Below, piece by piece: positions 42,110 through 50,829 of a stretch of 64,000 bases of DNA (the first letter of the stretch is position 1; every line of letters starts with the position of its first letter). Below the pieces are notes generated by a model, which searched no databases, was not told where the DNA came from, and saw only the letters and a list, made by a program, of their open reading frames with translations. The stretch is from Olavius algarvensis associated proteobacterium Delta 3 (GTDB lineage Bacteria; Desulfobacterota; Desulfobacteria; Desulfobacterales; CAFBRK01): contig CAFBRK010000255.1 in the NCBI GenBank assembly GCA_903231505.1, positions 100,513 to 164,512 of the forward strand. Reading direction: 5' to 3'. The position numbers were made by a program, and so were the translations under genes.

Positions 42110-44248
42110 ATGGCGGAACTCAAAACAGAACGATTCAACGTCAACAATCTCGATTGCGCCTCGTGTGCCGCGAAAATTGAGACCGGGTTGAAAGCGGTCG
42201 ATGGCGTCGATGATGCGGTACTCGATTTTGCCAGCCTCACACTTCATGTGAAAGCAACGGATATCGCACGGATTGTAGAAGAAGTCCGTAAGATTGAACC
42301 CGAAGTCGAGCTGGTCCCCAAATCGGGGAAAACCCCGGTCCTCGAGTCCGGCGAAACGTCCGGACGTTTCAGATTTAAGATGGAGCTTGCCATCCTGACT
42401 GTGGCGGGAGCGTTGTTCGTTCTGCAGCTGTTTATTGAAAACCGGTTTCATGGGACATCGTTTTCAATACTGGAACTCGTCATTGTTGGCACGGCATATC
42501 TTCTTGCAGGCTGGAATGTCCTGCTTGGCGCTTTCAGAACGATCCGCAAGGGGACGCTATTCGATGAAAATGTACTCATGGTGATTGCCACCTGCGGGGC
42601 GCTGGCGATTCATGCCTACTCCGAGGCCGTCGGAGTCATGATTTTCTATAAGGTCGGGGAGTTGCTCCAGAATTTGGCCGTGTCTCGCTCGCGCCGTTCG
42701 ATACAAGCACTGTTAGCGGCGAAACCGGACAACGCACTCATAAAAACCCCTGATGGATATCAGGAGGTTACTCCGGAATCCGTAGACGTCGGTGATGAAA
42801 TACTCATCAAACCCGGCGAAAAGGTTCCCCTGGATGGCAGGATCATCACCGGCAGCTCTCAATTGGATTCATCCGCCTTAACCGGTGAATTCGTGCCCGT
42901 CAATGCCAAGCCCGGGGGCATTGTGTTGGCCGGACAAATTAATAAAACGGGGGCGTTAACGGTTCGGGTGTCTCGACCTTTCAGTGAATCTTCCATTTCC
43001 AAGGTCATGGATCTTGTTGAAAATGCCACGGCACGAAAAGCAAAAACCGAAAAATTTATAACCACATTTGCCCGTTATTATACTCCGGCCGTGGTGTTGA
43101 TTGCAGCCGGAATTGCCGTCATTCCCCCTGTTGCAACCGGAGCCTCTTTCCACACCTGGGTCTATCGGGCACTTGTCATATTGGTGATTTCATGCCCCTG
43201 TGCGTTGGTTGTCAGCATCCCACTGGGTTATTTTGGAGGGATCGGTAACGCTTCTCGCCGAGGGATATTGGTAAAAGGCTCCAACTTTATTGATGCCCTG
43301 GCAGCCGTTAAAACGGTGGTCTTCGACAAAACCGGAACGTTGACCAGAGGCGTGTTCAGCGTCAGGAAAGTCGTGAATTTGAACGGATTTTCTGAACATC
43401 AGCTGTTGGAATATGCCGCGGCGGCAGAACTGCAGTCAAACCATCCCATCGCAACGTCCATCATGAACGCGTGTCGTAAAGATGGGCGGGGCGTAAACCC
43501 TTCGATGGTTTTTGACCATACCGAAATCTCGGGCCAGGGTGTTGAAGCCCGTTACGGAGATCATTCGGTCATGGTCGGCAACGACCGCCTGTTGCACCTG
43601 GAATCCATCGATCACCCGAAATGCGAATCCGACGGCACGGTGGCCCACATCGTGGTGGACGGCAACTACGCAGGCTACATCACCATTGGCGATGAGATTA
43701 AGCCGGATGCGAAAAAGGCCCTGGAAATGCTCAGGCAGCAGGGCGTCGAACATATTTCCATGTTGACCGGGGATAATTCGCGTGCCGCAAACGAGATTGC
43801 AAAGAGCCTGCAGGTCGACAGTTTTTATGCGGACCTTCTTCCCGAGGACAAGGTCCGCATTTTTGAACAGCTAAACAGGGAGCGCGGCGGGGAAGGGAAA
43901 ATCGCGTTTATTGGTGACGGGATCAACGATGCACCGGTTATTGCCCGTGCCGACGTCGGGGTGGCGATGGGGGCGCTCGGAAGCGACGCCGCCGTCGAGA
44001 CGGCGGATGTGGTGTTGATGAACGATTCCCCCCTGAAAATGGCGGAGGCTGTTTCCATAGCCAAGCAGACCCGCCGCATCGTCTGGCAGAATATTTTTCT
44101 GGCTTTTGCCGTCAAAGGAATCTTTATACTGTTTGGCGCCATGGGAATGGCAACGATGTGGGAAGCGGTATTCGCGGATATGGGTACCGCCTTGGTCGCC
44201 GTTGCCAATTCTACCCGGATAATCGGAAAAAATGCCGTAATGACATGA
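42110..44248 (+). CDS. Heavy-metal P1B-type ATPase (Cd/Zn/Pb exporter)
   Basis: 712 residues from the ATG at 42110 with GAAGGAAA upstream. An N-terminal HMA domain (NLDCASCAAKIE), then the core: CPC motif (VISCPCALVV), phosphorylation site DKTGT, HP locus (SNHPIATS), and GDGINDAPVIA. The preceding ArsR gene fits a Cd/Zn/Pb efflux ATPase (CadA/ZntA type). It exports divalent metal across the inner membrane. Confidence 0.93.
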   Translation: MAELKTERFNVNNLDCASCAAKIETGLKAVDGVDDAVLDFASLTLHVKATDIARIVEEVRKIEPEVELVPKSGKTPVLESGETSGRFRFKMELAILTVAGALFVLQLFIENRFHGTSFSILELVIVGTAYLLAGWNVLLGAFRTIRKGTLFDENVLMVIATCGALAIHAYSEAVGVMIFYKVGELLQNLAVSRSRRSIQALLAAKPDNALIKTPDGYQEVTPESVDVGDEILIKPGEKVPLDGRIITGSSQLDSSALTGEFVPVNAKPGGIVLAGQINKTGALTVRVSRPFSESSISKVMDLVENATARKAKTEKFITTFARYYTPAVVLIAAGIAVIPPVATGASFHTWVYRALVILVISCPCALVVSIPLGYFGGIGNASRRGILVKGSNFIDALAAVKTVVFDKTGTLTRGVFSVRKVVNLNGFSEHQLLEYAAAAELQSNHPIATSIMNACRKDGRGVNPSMVFDHTEISGQGVEARYGDHSVMVGNDRLLHLESIDHPKCESDGTVAHIVVDGNYAGYITIGDEIKPDAKKALEMLRQQGVEHISMLTGDNSRAANEIAKSLQVDSFYADLLPEDKVRIFEQLNRERGGEGKIAFIGDGINDAPVIARADVGVAMGALGSDAAVETADVVLMNDSPLKMAEAVSIAKQTRRIVWQNIFLAFAVKGIFILFGAMGMATMWEAVFADMGTALVAVANSTRIIGKNAVMT

Positions 44249-44497
44249 CGGTAAACGAAAATCTGTAGGGCCTGCCAGACGTCTGTTCCGTCCCGTTTGG
44301 AACAGAACCCCACCCGCATTGAAAAAATCCCTAAACATAGTTTCAAATCACCATAACGGTCGTCACCCCCGGGGGGGGGCGGAGCAACATCCAAAACCCG
44401 GTGCCGGCGGCAGACAAACCTTGCATCTTTGATGTAAAACGACTATGCAGTTTCTACTAACTCTTGTAAGAAATCTGAGGAAATCTGAGAGGTTACT

Positions 44498-45313
44498 ATG
44501 TGGATCGAGTTTTTTACGGGGTTGAGTCCGATTTACCAAGCGTTGGTTGCGACCTTGTTTACCTGGTTCATGACAGCGTTGGGTGCGAGCCTGGTTTTCT
44601 TTTTCAGGCGCATCAATCGAAAAGTGCTGGATGCCATGCTCGGGTTTGCTGCCGGCGTGATGATTGCCGCGTCTTATTGGTCTTTGCTGGCACCGGCCAT
44701 CGAAATGGCAGAAGAATCCGATTTGCCTTCCTGGATACCTGCAACTTCTGGATTTCTCCTGGGTGGCGCATTTCTATGGCTGATCGACAAGTCGCTGCCG
44801 CACTTACATCCGGGATTTCCCGAAGATGAAGCCGAGGGGATCAGCACCAGCTGGCAACGAAGCGTCCTCCTGGTATTGGCCATTACCATCCATAATATTC
44901 CGGAAGGCCTGGCCGTCGGTGTGGCATTCGGGGCCCTGGCCGCTGATTTACCGTCTGCCACCCTGGGCGGTGCCGTCGCATTGGCGTTGGGGATCGGCAT
45001 ACAGAATTTTCCCGAAGGGACGGCGGTATCCGTTCCACTGCGTCGTGAAGGGTTTTCAAGGCTGAAAAGTTTTTGGTATGGTCAGTTATCCGGGATCGTG
45101 GAACCGATAGCAGGCGTTCTCGGAGCGATTGCCGTTATATACATGCGGCCCCTTCTTCCCTATGCCCTGGCATTTGCTGCAGGAGCAATGATATATGTCG
45201 TGGTTGAAGAGTTAATTCCTGAGTCTCAGCTCCAAAAGCATACCGATGTGGCTACCGTCGGCGCGATGTCTGGATTTGCGGTAATGATGACGTTGGATGT
45301 CGCTCTGGGATGA
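44498..45313 (+). CDS. ZIP-family metal transporter
   Basis: 271 residues, about eight transmembrane helices. Metal-site motifs [14 protein letters not shown] (helix 4) and [13 protein letters not shown] (helix 5), and an acidic/His loop [15 protein letters not shown]. Similar to ZupT-type zinc or iron importers. 250 bp after the exporter gene, with its own leader (GAGAGG before the ATG). Import vs efflux direction is assumed from family. Confidence 0.88.
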   Translation: MWIEFFTGLSPIYQALVATLFTWFMTALGASLVFFFRRINRKVLDAMLGFAAGVMIAASYWSLLAPAIEMAEESDLPSWIPATSGFLLGGAFLWLIDKSLPHLHPGFPEDEAEGISTSWQRSVLLVLAITIHNIPEGLAVGVAFGALAADLPSATLGGAVALALGIGIQNFPEGTAVSVPLRREGFSRLKSFWYGQLSGIVEPIAGVLGAIAVIYMRPLLPYALAFAAGAMIYVVVEELIPESQLQKHTDVATVGAMSGFAVMMTLDVALG

Positions 45314-45566
45314 CCGCCGGTGACACCGGGATTCTCCGTAACAGGCACGGCAGGCGGCCTACCCCGGCGACGTCGCATTCGGGGCCATCCTGGACTTTGG
45401 AACCGCTTCGACCCCGAACCGGGCATGCCATGTTGTCACCGAATATGTAATAGATTACAGAAAAGTCGTCTCCTTTTTCCCAATAATCATCCCCCTGGTG
45501 CGACCGAAACCCGGCGGTATGTTGTCTAACCTTCTGAATTCAAATATTTTTTAATTTTTTCGAAAC

Positions 45567-45594
45567 TTGTGCACAGTTTTTGCTAATGTATAGT
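45567..45594 (+). promoter_or_regulatory. Promoter with AT-rich upstream element
   Basis: TATAGT at 45589-45594 with TTGTGC 16 bases upstream, and an AT-rich tract (45541-45565) like an UP element. No gene follows on the plus strand; a terminator lies 175 bp later. Confidence 0.45.
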
Positions 45595-45599
45595 GGCGT

Positions 45600-45773
45600 C
45601 CGAAGTGCCCGGTCTACTGGCAGCGCGTATCTCACAGACAGTAGGTTCTATTCGATTCAGCCCTGGCGCCGCTGCGGTACACCGCAATTTCGGATCGTCC
45701 CTTGTTGCGGGCCGGTCATACCGGCTGGTTGGCGGGTGCAGCCAAAGTAGCCTGCACCCGCCAACCTTTTTTT
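45600..45773 (+). ncRNA. Candidate stable structured RNA (~174 nt)
   Basis: Bounded by the promoter at 45567-45594 and a perfect 15-bp terminator stem (45727-45741 / 45752-45766) with a T7 tract. Local stems are clear: GCCGGT-CAT-ACCGGC at 45712-45726, TGCGG-TACA-CCGCA near 45674-45687, CTACTG/CAGTAG, and TCCGAA (45599-45604) with TTCGGA. No coding frame of note. Not recognised as 6S, tmRNA, SRP or a known riboswitch. Confidence 0.45.
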
Positions 45774-45841
45774 GCCTTCAATACGTCTGCAGCCCTCTAA
45801 ATACCCCGTGAGTATCATTGATCGACGGTGCTCATGGCTGT

Positions 45842-45937
45842 TATAGCGATTGTCAGAATTCCGTTCCGAAACCACACTCAAAATCCAGACCCCGGACCCC
45901 TACCTTCGATGGGAACATATTTATGGCAACCGCTATA
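45842..45937. repeat. TATAGCG-family element, copy C (96 bp)
   Basis: Best-preserved copy: left end TATAGCGATTGTCAGAATTC then CGTTCC, right end GGAACATATTTATGGCAACC then GCTATA. It lies in the gene-poor stretch 45314-46133 between the ZIP and AmpG-like genes. Confidence 0.7.
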
Positions 45938-46133
45938 AAAATATGTTCCGCGTCACACCACCTCCGGCCGGATATCGGGCGATGCCGATAATTGGAACAC
46001 GGCTCGCCTGCGTCGAGCAGGTTGATCCCCATCCCGATCATACTCAAGAATCGCAATGAGAACGGCACCAATCCCTTTCAAGCATTAAAAGCAGCTAAAG
46101 GGATAGGCCGATTAAATTCATATCCTGAGAAGG

Positions 46134-47471
46134 TTAACGGTCTAAGCCTCTTTGCACGTCCATGGGCAAATGCCTCATCATCCAAAGCAACATCAACAGA
46201 CCCGGTAACGCCACAAAGGTGGAAGCAATAAAAAATGTCACCCAGTCCGTCTGATCCGCCACCCAACCGGATGCCGCCGAAAGCCACGTCCGGCCGAAGG
46301 CCATAAAGGAGGTGAACAGCGCGTATTGAGTGCCGGTGTAAGCGGTGTTGCACAGCAGTGACAGGTATGCGACGAAGGCAGCCGACCCCATCCCTCCGGA
46401 AAGGTTCTCGATGCCAATGGTGAGAATCAGAAATCCCACATCCGAGCCGATGGCAGCCTGGGCGGCAAACATCAAATTGGAGAGCATCTGTAATATGCCG
46501 CAGTACAGCAGGCTCTGTAGGATTCCGAATCGCTTGACCACGATGCCGCCGACAAACACTCCCGTTAACGTCGCAAGCACACCGAAGATCTTGCTGACGT
46601 TGGCAATTTCGACCTTTGTAAAGCCTATCTTGATATAGAAGGGATTGGCCATTACGCCGGCAAATGCATCGCCGAATTTGTACAGCAGGATAAAGGCCAA
46701 GATCGTGACAGCCATACCGGTACCGTTGCGTTGGAAAAATTCCACAAACGGCTCCAAGACGGTTTTCCGTAACCAGTTGTCCCGCTTTTCCGTAGGTTTA
46801 CTCAGACCGGAATCGGTTTTGGGAATCGGGGCAAACAAGGCGGTAAACAAGCCGATCAACATAAGTGCGGCCATGATGACATAGACCAGAGTCCAATCGA
46901 TTGCAGATGCCAGGTAAAGGGCGCCGGCGCCGGCGGCCAATAAACCAAAACGATAACCGGCCTGGGTCATGGCGGCACCTGCACCTTGCTGATTTTCATC
47001 GAGAATTTCGATGCGGTACGCATCTATGACAATGTCCTGACTGGCTGAAAAAAAGGCTACCAATAAGGCGAAGACGGCCGTCAATGCGGCCCATGATTGC
47101 GGGTCGCTCACACCGAGGGCTACAATGGAAGCCATCAAACCCAACTGAATGAGGACCATCCAGGAACGTCGCCGACCAAGCAGGCCGGAAAGTACCGGAA
47201 GGTTCACGCGGTCGATCAATGGTGCCCACAGGAATTTCAGGTTGTAGGGGGTGCCCACCAGGGCAAACAGCCCGATGGCCGTGAGAGATATCCCGGCCTC
47301 TGTGAGCCGTATCGACAGGGTGGCCCCGGTCAAAAGAAACGGCAGGCCGCTGGCAAATCCCATCAAAAAGACAATGATCAGGCGTCGTTCCCAATAAACG
47401 GATAGGGCTTCCCGAAACCCGGATCCAAACTTCCTGCGGGGCCCGCCTTGCAAGGGTTCGTTACCGGCCAC
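46134..47471 (-). CDS. AmpG-like MFS permease
   Basis: 445 residues from a GTG start, about 12 transmembrane helices. AmpG-type signatures: MGFASGLPFLLTGATLSIRL, KFLWAPLIDRVNLP, SASQDIVIDAYRIE. AmpG imports anhydromuropeptides for cell-wall recycling; related PAT-family members have other substrates, so the substrate is inferred. No ampD or nagZ homologue lies beside it. Confidence 0.85.
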   Translation of the reverse strand: MAGNEPLQGGPRRKFGSGFREALSVYWERRLIIVFLMGFASGLPFLLTGATLSIRLTEAGISLTAIGLFALVGTPYNLKFLWAPLIDRVNLPVLSGLLGRRRSWMVLIQLGLMASIVALGVSDPQSWAALTAVFALLVAFFSASQDIVIDAYRIEILDENQQGAGAAMTQAGYRFGLLAAGAGALYLASAIDWTLVYVIMAALMLIGLFTALFAPIPKTDSGLSKPTEKRDNWLRKTVLEPFVEFFQRNGTGMAVTILAFILLYKFGDAFAGVMANPFYIKIGFTKVEIANVSKIFGVLATLTGVFVGGIVVKRFGILQSLLYCGILQMLSNLMFAAQAAIGSDVGFLILTIGIENLSGGMGSAAFVAYLSLLCNTAYTGTQYALFTSFMAFGRTWLSAASGWVADQTDWVTFFIASTFVALPGLLMLLWMMRHLPMDVQRGLDR

Positions 47472-47567
47472 GGGTTGCCCTGGGCGGAACCTTATGAGCT
47501 TCTAAGGTACTGTCGTCGGTCATAAAAAGGCGATCCTTTTCGGCTGCGGCTTTCAGAGACAAAGGGA

Positions 47568-48512
47568 TTATTTGTGTTTCGGGCGACGAGCCTGCCAGCC
47601 ATAATCGATGTATTCCCATTCGACATGGTCTCCCGTCAGTGTGATGGAATTGAATCCCTCGGGTGTACCAAACCAGGAGCCACGCCACCACTTTCCGCAG
47701 ATGGCTCCCCCGACGATAAAGGTGGTGCCCTGCCAGCGGATCATCTCCTTGACATGAAGGTGTCCTTGCAGAACCAGAATGACATTGCGGTCCTTAATTA
47801 TATTGAGCACATCAATATTGTTGGCAACAACCCGATTTATGGGGGCAGGGGACGTCGCACCCTGGGAGGCGGAATAAAACGCCGTGAGAAGGGGAATGTG
47901 GGTGATGATCACAGTGGGAGTATTCATTGAGACATTTGCCATATCCCTCTTCAGCCACTCGATTTGTTCCCGATTTATATTACCGTGATATTTATATTGA
48001 TCTCCCGTTATCTGGATGGAATCGAGAACGACGAAGTGATACCCGACGGCATCGAATGAATAATGGGTCTTCTCCAGCCCGGTTCGCGCCAGAAAAACCG
48101 CCCGCGGGTCTTTCGCCGGCAAGGATCCATCGGCGGGGTTTGCCGCCACCAGATCGTGGTTGCCGATGGCGGGATAGATGTCGGCCCGAATCCTGCGATG
48201 CATCATCATGTAAGCGTCCCATCGAGGTGCTGCCAATGCCCCCGTAGATTGAAAGCCGTCGGTGATTAAATCTCCTCCCGCGATGACGAGGTCGGCATTT
48301 TCTGCGTTAATGGCTGTCGCGGCCTTATCCAATGCTGCCGGGGTGTCCCACTCTTGCCTGGCATGAACATCCGTGTAGAAAATGATCCGGACCGCCCCTT
48401 TGTCAGAACCCCTTGCCGACCAGGCGATCCTATCCGTGCGACCCCCTGCAAGCATGGCGAGCCACGCCGCCGATTGGCAAATGAAATTTCTACGTGTGAT
48501 CAGGCGAGTCAT
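47568..48512 (-). CDS. Exported calcineurin-like metallophosphoesterase
   Basis: 314 residues. The start TRRNFICQSAAWLAMLAGG is a Tat-like signal (twin arginine then hydrophobic core). Metal-site motifs in order: YTDVHA, GGDLITDG, AIGNHDLV, ITHIPLL and LQGHLHV. It would hydrolyse phosphoesters in the periplasm. Substrate unknown. Followed by the AmpG-like gene 97 bp on. Confidence 0.88.
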   Translation of the reverse strand: MTRLITRRNFICQSAAWLAMLAGGRTDRIAWSARGSDKGAVRIIFYTDVHARQEWDTPAALDKAATAINAENADLVIAGGDLITDGFQSTGALAAPRWDAYMMMHRRIRADIYPAIGNHDLVAANPADGSLPAKDPRAVFLARTGLEKTHYSFDAVGYHFVVLDSIQITGDQYKYHGNINREQIEWLKRDMANVSMNTPTVIITHIPLLTAFYSASQGATSPAPINRVVANNIDVLNIIKDRNVILVLQGHLHVKEMIRWQGTTFIVGGAICGKWWRGSWFGTPEGFNSITLTGDHVEWEYIDYGWQARRPKHK

Positions 48513-48685
48513 CTTTTTGATCCCGATGTGCTAAAAAAAACCTCTTGTACATTCTATAAAGCAGACTCGACGAAAGGCAACCTCAAATGAGGATTTCCTT
48601 GGGCACCCCGGCAGGTTGCAAAAAGAAGACATCGGGGTTTGCCTCACATATGGTGAACCGGGGATCCAGGGCCGCCCGTGGGGCG

Positions 48686-49942
48686 TTATTGAGACGGGCT
48701 CTCATACTTTTTCAGCAATTGATTCAGCAAGACCAGGCCAAGAACTAGCAACACGAAGACGGACGCGGCCTGGGCGTCGGTGAAACTCGTTATCAAATGT
48801 CGCGACACCCAGCTCTTAAACACTTTGTCGTGTCGGAGATGTCTTTCAGCAAAGGCAAGTTGGTCTGCGTTCCAGACATAGGCGGAAGCGTGAAGGGTAT
48901 TGGGGAAATATTTTTCCATGATTTGGTTTTCGCGAAAGGCTTTGGTAAGGGCCCATGCGTAACCGTCTGAATTCGGGCCGATTTCCATGGCCCGTGAGAA
49001 ATTGGCGTCACGGCTGAACAGATGGACTCTGGCTTCATGCAAAAAAGGATCGATCGCCGAAGTATAGATCTTGAGAAATTTTGAGTAACTGGACCTGTCT
49101 CGGTACATGTTCAATATGGCAGCTGCCTCCGTACCCCTCTCCAAATCGGTCTTTTGGAGCTCGTTCGGCAAAAATCGGGAATAAAACATGCCGATATCCG
49201 GATCATCATGGCGATACGCATACTCGACCATGATACTTTCATTTTTCTTTAGATATTCCAGTCCCGGAATCCGATCGGCATACCAGGCGACCCGAAAAGG
49301 CGTATTGATCAAGCTGGCGCCGATCATTGCTGCCGCCACTGCCAGGAGTCGGCATAGAAAACGAAGGTTGCCCACGCTGGGGCGGCCGGCAATGTATGTT
49401 GGCTCCAATCCTTTCGCTATGGCCACCTGCACCAGCGCCGCCGCGAAAAAATTTATCCAGATATCCCTGAAGTCCCAAAACCGTTGGGGAATAAGCCACT
49501 GGATGAATTCGTCTACTGTGCCGATGATGCCGCAGATGACGGCTGCTGAGATATAGATGGTGAAGTCATGGCGTTTTATGGACAGTGCGCGGTATACGAG
49601 TATCCCCAGCACGCCGTACTGAATAAAATGTATGGCTTCTTCCGGGCTCCTCTTCCCGAGGTAAATTGTGTATGCGGTGAAAATTGCGGCGGATGCGGCC
49701 AACCACAGTAACCTCTTGCGTGAAGCGGATGGCCGGTAACGGGCGACATAGTAGACGGCGGTTGTAAAGGCAACCGCTATCGTTGCCAGTACCGCGTATG
49801 TAAACAACTCTCTTCCCCATTGCTCGGAAACAAATTCTCGAATCCTGCGGGCCAGAGGTATGGTCAAAAAGATAGAAAATGACCAGACGGCGACAACCAG
49901 CCACGCCACCCATGGCTTTTCTTGCGGAATGCTGTGCAGCAT
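48686..49942 (-). CDS. VanZ-like membrane protein
   Basis: 418 residues from the ATG at 49942 (GGAG upstream); a TTG at 49963 is possible. The N-terminal ~170 residues carry five to six transmembrane helices with the VanZ-type motif EEAIHFIQYGVLGILVYRAL and the acidic GTVDEFIQWLIPQR with a downstream RDIWINFFAAAL. The C-terminal ~240 residues are mostly soluble with a final helix (SVFVLLVLGLVLLNQLL). Function uncertain; VanZ domains are linked to glycopeptide/lipid resistance only in some cases. Confidence 0.75.
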   Translation of the reverse strand: MLHSIPQEKPWVAWLVVAVWSFSIFLTIPLARRIREFVSEQWGRELFTYAVLATIAVAFTTAVYYVARYRPSASRKRLLWLAASAAIFTAYTIYLGKRSPEEAIHFIQYGVLGILVYRALSIKRHDFTIYISAAVICGIIGTVDEFIQWLIPQRFWDFRDIWINFFAAALVQVAIAKGLEPTYIAGRPSVGNLRFLCRLLAVAAAMIGASLINTPFRVAWYADRIPGLEYLKKNESIMVEYAYRHDDPDIGMFYSRFLPNELQKTDLERGTEAAAILNMYRDRSSYSKFLKIYTSAIDPFLHEARVHLFSRDANFSRAMEIGPNSDGYAWALTKAFRENQIMEKYFPNTLHASAYVWNADQLAFAERHLRHDKVFKSWVSRHLITSFTDAQAASVFVLLVLGLVLLNQLLKKYESPSQ

Positions 49943-50107
49943 CTCACCAGGCTCCTGGGCCAATCCATATCAAATTATTCCGGAACCGACTGAGGTATTC
50001 GGGCTTGCCTGGGAACAATCGATCCGTAGAAACAATCCAACCACGAAAGCCAACCGCTTTTCAATAGCAGAAAACTTGGTCTGCAACGAGTTCGGGTGAT
50101 GGGCGTG

Positions 50108-50548
50108 TTACAGGGAGCTGCGAATAACCCGTGTAATCTTCGGTCGGTAGGATTTTCGTTTCGCCAATTGATTGGCTTTTTTTCGGACAAAAAGAACCGC
50201 CAGGGCGAGAAAGATAAAACCGAAAACCATGGATAGAAAGGATTCGTCGACATTGACGTCCGCGGCAATCTGTTTGCCCACTAACGCTCCGATGATCATG
50301 ACGATAATGGGAAGTACATACAGCAGAAATGCCGCTTTCAGAAATGGTGCGGTTTCAAAGGTAAGGATGATCCGGTCACCGACCCTGGCACCGGCTTCAT
50401 TGATTGCCTCGACTTCCACCTCTTTTCCCTCACCGATCACATTGCAGGAGCCCCTGGCTTCGCAGTGTCTGCAGGCGTCGGTTCGGGTGGCCTTTACCCA
50501 GGCGGTGGGCGGCGTCACCCGCATGACAATTCCCCGTTCTGTGGCCAT
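50108..50548 (-). CDS. RseC/MucC-family protein
   Basis: 146 residues from the ATG at 50548. N-terminal cysteine cluster CRHCEARGSCNVIG and two transmembrane helices (FLKAAFLLYVLPIIVMIIGALVG split around residue 80, and SMVFGFIFLALAVLFV), the RseC/RsxC-reducing-system pattern. RseC proteins associate with Rnf-type redox complexes. Here it follows an RnfB-like gene by ~280 bp, supporting a redox role. Confidence 0.85.
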   Translation of the reverse strand: MATERGIVMRVTPPTAWVKATRTDACRHCEARGSCNVIGEGKEVEVEAINEAGARVGDRIILTFETAPFLKAAFLLYVLPIIVMIIGALVGKQIAADVNVDESFLSMVFGFIFLALAVLFVRKKANQLAKRKSYRPKITRVIRSSL

Positions 50549-50623
50549 GGTGGTTATCGCGCTCCTGTGATTGAGTTGAAAGGTTTGCCTGAGCACCTGA
50601 GGGATCGTGTGTTCGTTATGATA

Positions 50624-50743
50624 TGGAGTGCTGGAGTGCTGGAGCGTTGGAACCCTATGGAATGTCTTCAGAGGAACATTACTCCATCACTCCAGCCTTG
50701 CTATTACCAACATCCTGTATCCTGAACCTTGAATCTTGAATCC
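50624..50743. repeat. Degenerate short arrays before the RnfB-like gene end
   Basis: GGAGTGCT-type period-8 units at 50624-50650, inverted ACTCCATC units at about 50681-50697, and CCTTGAAT-type units at 50711-50743. All lie in the 281-bp gap. Same class of arrays as elsewhere in the window. Confidence 0.55.
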
Positions 50744-50829
50744 ACATTATATTAAACGACGAAGGCCCGATGAATGAAACCCCTGCGGATCCCCGTGTCA
50801 TCGAGCCTCAGAATTCAGTAAAAATTTGG

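Larger units (their letters stand above)
45314..46133. other. Gene-poor region (820 bp)
   Basis: No protein gene was found. It holds the candidate RNA (45600-45773), copy C of the TATAGCG repeat (45842-45937), and an AT-rich promoter-like tract. 45940-46133 has no recognisable feature. Confidence 0.5.

Noticed and set aside
44365..44385. G-rich tract as a quadruplex or phase-variable element
   Set aside because: A single run of about nine G in a non-coding stretch; no gene start or promoter is placed to be switched by it.
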